From positions 1 to 8,237 of the forward strand of contig CALBHZ010000109.1 in assembly GCA_937892815.1 (NCBI GenBank): a stretch of DNA of 8,237 bases, given 5' to 3'. Source of the stretch: an uncultured archaeon (GTDB taxonomy: Archaea; Thermoproteota; Nitrososphaeria; Conexivisphaerales; CALBHZ01). The notes beneath the pieces were generated by a model, which saw nothing but the letters and a program-made list of their open reading frames with translations, made no database searches and was not told where the DNA came from. Below, piece after piece: positions 5,955-8,237 of this stretch (position 1 is its first letter; each line of letters opens with the position of its first letter). The translations under genes and the position numbers were made by a program.

Positions 5955-7223
5955 CTACCCCTTAGGAATTTCGCTTTCTACGCCTTCTACAAACCAGTCC
6001 ATACTCCACAGTGTATCGTGATCGGCTCTTTCTCCGTCTTTCAATCTAAGCACACCGTGATTGTCATATATGGGTCCGGTAAATGGTTCGAATAACAATT
6101 CTTTCATAGCCTCATACCTTTCCTTAATTACCGCCACTATATCTGAAGGAATCGCAGGGTTTAGCGGTGCTAGATACACCACTCCCTCCTCCGTTCCGGC
6201 CGTACTTTTATCTACGGGCCTTCTCCACCTATATGGATGATAATCCCCTATTCTAGCCCATATATCTACTGATCTCCAATACCCTCTATAGACTTGAGAT
6301 ATCAAATCTACGTATATTGGACCCCAGTTGACTATTTGACCAGTTAAGTGAGAATTAGGTCCGTAACTACTCATATCAGAGTAATGGCTAAAGCTCCAAA
6401 CCCTTTTCCCTTTTTTAGTCGTATATTCTTCAGCAACCTGTAAAGTAGCGGGCGAATCCTCGGTAAAGGCTAAAACGTCCGCGTTTTGACTTTCAATTAA
6501 GCTCTCAGCTGCCTCTCTGGCTTTCGCCGGATCGAACCATTCGAAGATCCAAACTACGTAGGCCTTAGGGTTTGCGAATCCTCTAGCCTTTGCCGCCTCT
6601 CTAAAGCCTAGAACGAAAGCATTGATATGTCTAATAACTTCGGGAATTGGATGAGCTGCTACATACCCAGCTACTCCGGTCTTAGTAACCGCTCCAGCAG
6701 CTAACCCATTTAAGTAGTACAACTGGTAAAATTCAGCGAAGTAAGCGCTCATATTCTCTGGAGCGTTTCCGGCCGCTCCGCTTCTATAGCCTGAACAATG
6801 TGCAAAGAATTTATCTGGATGTTTCGCTGCAGCTTCAGCTGTTTGATCCATATATCCGAAGCTTGTAGTGAAAACGATGTCCGCACCTTGAGCTAGTAAG
6901 TTCTCTATAGCTCCCGCGGCTTCAGCTTCTTGAACGCTTTCTATGTATATCGTTTCTAGCCAAGGCAACTTTTCTTCGGCATAGAGCCTCCCTCTATCGT
7001 GCGCGTAGGACCAGCCATAATCCTTTGCAGGACCTACGTATACGAAACCAGCTTTAACCTTCTTCTCTACCGGCACTTTAACTTCGATTTTTTCGGGCTT
7101 TACCGAGGAAACGCCAGCGTAATAGCCTATAGCTCCTCCGGCTATAGCTCCTCCGATCGTAGCTCCGATTGCGGCTGTCGTGGAAACACCAAGAAACTTT
7201 CTCCTTGTCAGCCTTTTAGCCAT
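5955..7223 (-). CDS. BMP/PnrA-family ABC transporter substrate-binding protein with Tat signal
   Basis: Extracytoplasmic receptor of an ABC importer in the BMP (basic membrane protein, COG1744-type) family, whose members mostly bind nucleosides, purine bases or riboflavin. Starting at ATG 7223 gives 422 residues. The N-terminus carries a twin-arginine motif, TRRKFLG (6-12), then a Gly/Ala-rich hydrophobic segment (about 13-37). No lipobox cysteine is present, so the segment may be cleaved or kept as a membrane anchor. The periplasmic-binding-protein fold begins near residue 57 (KAGFVYVGPAKDYGWSYAHD, 57-76), where the GWSY-x-HD run is typical of the family; ENLLAQGADIVFTTSFGY follows further on. 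An in-frame ATG at 7265 would add 14 residues, but the TATA box at 7246-7253 would then be coding and the Tat n-region unusually long; ATG 7223 fits a leaderless start. The gene lies directly downstream of the permease. The substrate is inferred from family only. Confidence 0.87.
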   Translation of the reverse strand: MAKRLTRRKFLGVSTTAAIGATIGGAIAGGAIGYYAGVSSVKPEKIEVKVPVEKKVKAGFVYVGPAKDYGWSYAHDRGRLYAEEKLPWLETIYIESVQEAEAAGAIENLLAQGADIVFTTSFGYMDQTAEAAAKHPDKFFAHCSGYRSGAAGNAPENMSAYFAEFYQLYYLNGLAAGAVTKTGVAGYVAAHPIPEVIRHINAFVLGFREAAKARGFANPKAYVVWIFEWFDPAKAREAAESLIESQNADVLAFTEDSPATLQVAEEYTTKKGKRVWSFSHYSDMSSYGPNSHLTGQIVNWGPIYVDLISQVYRGYWRSVDIWARIGDYHPYRWRRPVDKSTAGTEEGVVYLAPLNPAIPSDIVAVIKERYEAMKELLFEPFTGPIYDNHGVLRLKDGERADHDTLWSMDWFVEGVESEIPKG

Positions 7224-7245
7224 GATAGAAGTTAAGCTAGGAATC

Positions 7246-7260
7246 GATATAAGCCTTTTT
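7246..7260 (-). promoter_or_regulatory. BRE and TATA box of the binding-protein gene
   Basis: On the minus strand AAAAAGG (BRE-like, 7254-7260) is followed by CTTATATC (TATA box, 7246-7253). The box centre is about 26-27 bases upstream of the ATG at 7223, predicting a leaderless transcript. This promoter lets the receptor be made separately from, and probably in excess of, the permease encoded upstream. Confidence 0.65.
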
Positions 7261-7277
7261 AACATAACCGTTAAAAA
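7256..7277. repeat. Perfect inverted repeat at the binding-protein promoter
   Basis: TTTTTAAC (7256-7263) and GTTAAAAA (7270-7277) are perfect reverse complements separated by six bases. The repeat begins right after the permease stop codon and overlaps the BRE of the binding-protein promoter, where a bound dimer would block TFB/TBP. The inner TTAAC/GTTAA half-sites are the same as in the palindrome at 4000-4009. It is too A/T-rich to make a stable RNA hairpin at high temperature, so an operator is more likely than a terminator. Chance is possible in A/T-rich DNA. Confidence 0.4.
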
Positions 7278-8211
7278 TTACTCCTCCCTAGAATAGGGGA
7301 TTCCTAGCGCCGCCGGTACCCCTATTCTCTTCCTTATCGAATGATGTGATAACATTATAAGGACTGCGATAGTTAAAGTGTAGGGAAGCATTAACATAAA
7401 CTGCGGAGTAGCCGTTCCGTAACCGAAGGCTTGCATTCTAAACTGTAGCGCCTCAACTCCTCCAAATAGGTAAGCTCCAGCTATAGCTCTCAAAGGACTC
7501 CAAGCAGCGAAGATAACTAAGGCTATCGAAATCCATCCTCTCCCAGCGGTCATGCCCTCTACCCAGAACGGTTGATAGCCTATGAAGAAGTAAGCTCCGG
7601 CTAAGCCTGCGAGAGCTCCACCAAATAACGTAGCTCCACATCTTATGAGAGTTACGTTTACGCCTAGAGAATCGGCCATCGACGGGTTCTCTCCAACGGA
7701 TCTTATATTTAGGCCTATCCTGGTCTTAAAAAGTACGTACCATCCTAAAATAGCAACGACGTAAGAAATGTAGACGAATACGTTTTGCTTAAAGAAAGCC
7801 GGTCCTACAACGGGTATATCTGAAAGCACGGGAATTGGTATTTCGTGTACCTTTTCTACGGTCATTCCCGTTAACGGCCTTCCTAAAAACCCGCTTAACC
7901 CTAGTCCAAGAATTGTCAAAGCTATCCCGCTTACGTATTGGTTGACCTTTAAGCTTATAGATATGAAGGCATGCAATAAACTCATTAATAAACCGGCTAA
8001 CACAGCAAGCAGAACAGCTAAGAGGTAATCTCCTGTATAAAAGGTAACTATAAACGATGTCAAAGCCCCCATAATTATCATCCCCTCTAATCCTAAGTTT
8101 ATAACGCCAGATCTTTCAGCGTAAATTTCGCCTACGGTAGCAAGCAGATAGATCGTTCCAGCTTGAACCGTACTAATCAGTAGGGATGTAATAAAGGCGA
8201 TAGCGTCAAAG
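7278..8211 (-). CDS. Nucleoside-type ABC transporter permease, N-terminus cut off (partial)
   Basis: Integral membrane subunit of a BPD_transp_2 family importer (YufQ/NupQ/NupC-like), the usual partner of BMP receptors. About 310 genuine residues are visible and are mostly hydrophobic, with roughly eight to nine membrane segments. Family landmarks are GEIYAERSGVINLGLEGM near the N-terminus, LKVNQYVSGIALT, the cytoplasmic loop KTRIGLNIRSVGENPSMADS that should contact the ATPase, and GRGWISIALVIFAAWSP in the C-terminal half. The genuine frame begins with Phe-Asp-Ala-Ile at 8210. The ATG at 8228 and its residues Met-Cys-Ile-Arg-Asp-Ser are adapter translation. In relatives about 27-35 residues precede the ERSG motif and 31 are present here, so only a few are missing. 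It lies directly upstream of the receptor gene; the ATPase and second permease are expected beyond 8211. Confidence 0.9.
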
Positions 8212-8237
8212 CTGTCTCTTATACACATCTGACGCTG
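8212..8237. other. Illumina Nextera Read-1 adapter, reverse complement (artefact)
   Basis: All 26 bases match the reverse complement of the Nextera Read 1 transposase adapter: the 19-base Tn5 mosaic end (8212-8230) plus GACGCTG. Genomic sequence ends at 8211. With the Read-2 adapter at the left end, this shows that the window is a full tagmented fragment or an untrimmed contig built from one. Confidence 0.98.

Noticed and set aside
7224..7265. Upstream ATG at 7265 for the binding protein, with GGGAGGAG at 7281-7288 as Shine-Dalgarno site
   Set aside because: The Shine-Dalgarno-like site is 15 bases away, too far. The extension puts the BRE/TATA box inside the coding region and lengthens the Tat n-region abnormally.
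7256..7277. Inverted repeat as an intrinsic hairpin terminator of the permease gene
   Set aside because: The arms contain one G/C pair each and would not form a stable hairpin. Archaeal termination does not need one, and the position over a BRE suits an operator better.
44..8211. tRNA, rRNA, CRISPR arrays or other long repeats
   Set aside because: No cloverleaf-like segment, rRNA signature or regularly spaced repeat was seen. Genes cover nearly the whole insert and the largest gap is 94 bases.
25..8230. 19-base terminal inverted repeats at both ends, like a transposon or composite element
   Set aside because: They are the Tn5 mosaic ends of the Nextera adapters, with adapter tails and an index outside them. 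No transposase gene lies between.

Overview
The window looks like one complete tagmented fragment from a thermophilic archaeon, most likely a member of the Thermoproteota or a related TACK lineage. It has no rRNA, so this placement rests on gene content and style. Support comes from archaeal families (Tfx regulator, KaiC/RadA-paralogue ATPase, AdkA-like kinase domain), heavy use of AGG/AGA arginine and ATA isoleucine codons, and archaeal TATA boxes about 25-30 bases upstream of start codons with little or no leader. Shine-Dalgarno sites appear mainly inside the one operon. Positions 1-43 and 8212-8237 are Illumina Nextera adapter, so the real DNA is 44-8211 (8,168 bp). The right-hand adapter creates a false Met-Cys-Ile-Arg-Asp-Ser start on the last gene.

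Layout. (1) 100-3534, plus strand: a tight four-gene operon fixC-fixX-etfB-etfA for an EtfABCX (FixABCX-type) complex, an electron-transfer flavoprotein joined to a quinone oxidoreductase-like flavoprotein and an iron-sulfur protein. (2) 3527-4823: a Tfx-family DNA-binding protein (minus) and a single-domain KaiC-like/RadA-paralogue ATPase (plus), divergent across a 94-bp promoter region containing a CGTTAA tandem repeat that is also a palindrome. (3) 4820-5896, minus: an uncharacterised two-domain protein, an AdkA-like P-loop kinase domain with a degenerate Walker A fused to a nucleoside 2-deoxyribosyltransferase-like domain. (4) 5955-8211, minus: a Tat-exported BMP/PnrA-family binding protein and, upstream of it, a permease of the nucleoside-type ABC family, cut by the fragment end.

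How they work together. EtfABCX is an energy-conservation module that, by family knowledge, probably couples NADH oxidation to quinone and ferredoxin reduction by flavin-based bifurcation. The right half is an ABC importer, probably for nucleosides or nucleobases, whose ATPase and second permease should lie beyond 8211. The kinase/deoxyribosyltransferase-like fusion lies just downstream of the importer on the same strand and could act on nucleosides or nucleotides, but it has its own promoter, so the link is only a hypothesis. Genes are packed closely: both convergent pairs overlap at their stop codons, by 8 and 4 bases. No gene-free stretch exceeds 100 bases, and I see no tRNA, rRNA, CRISPR array or mobile element.
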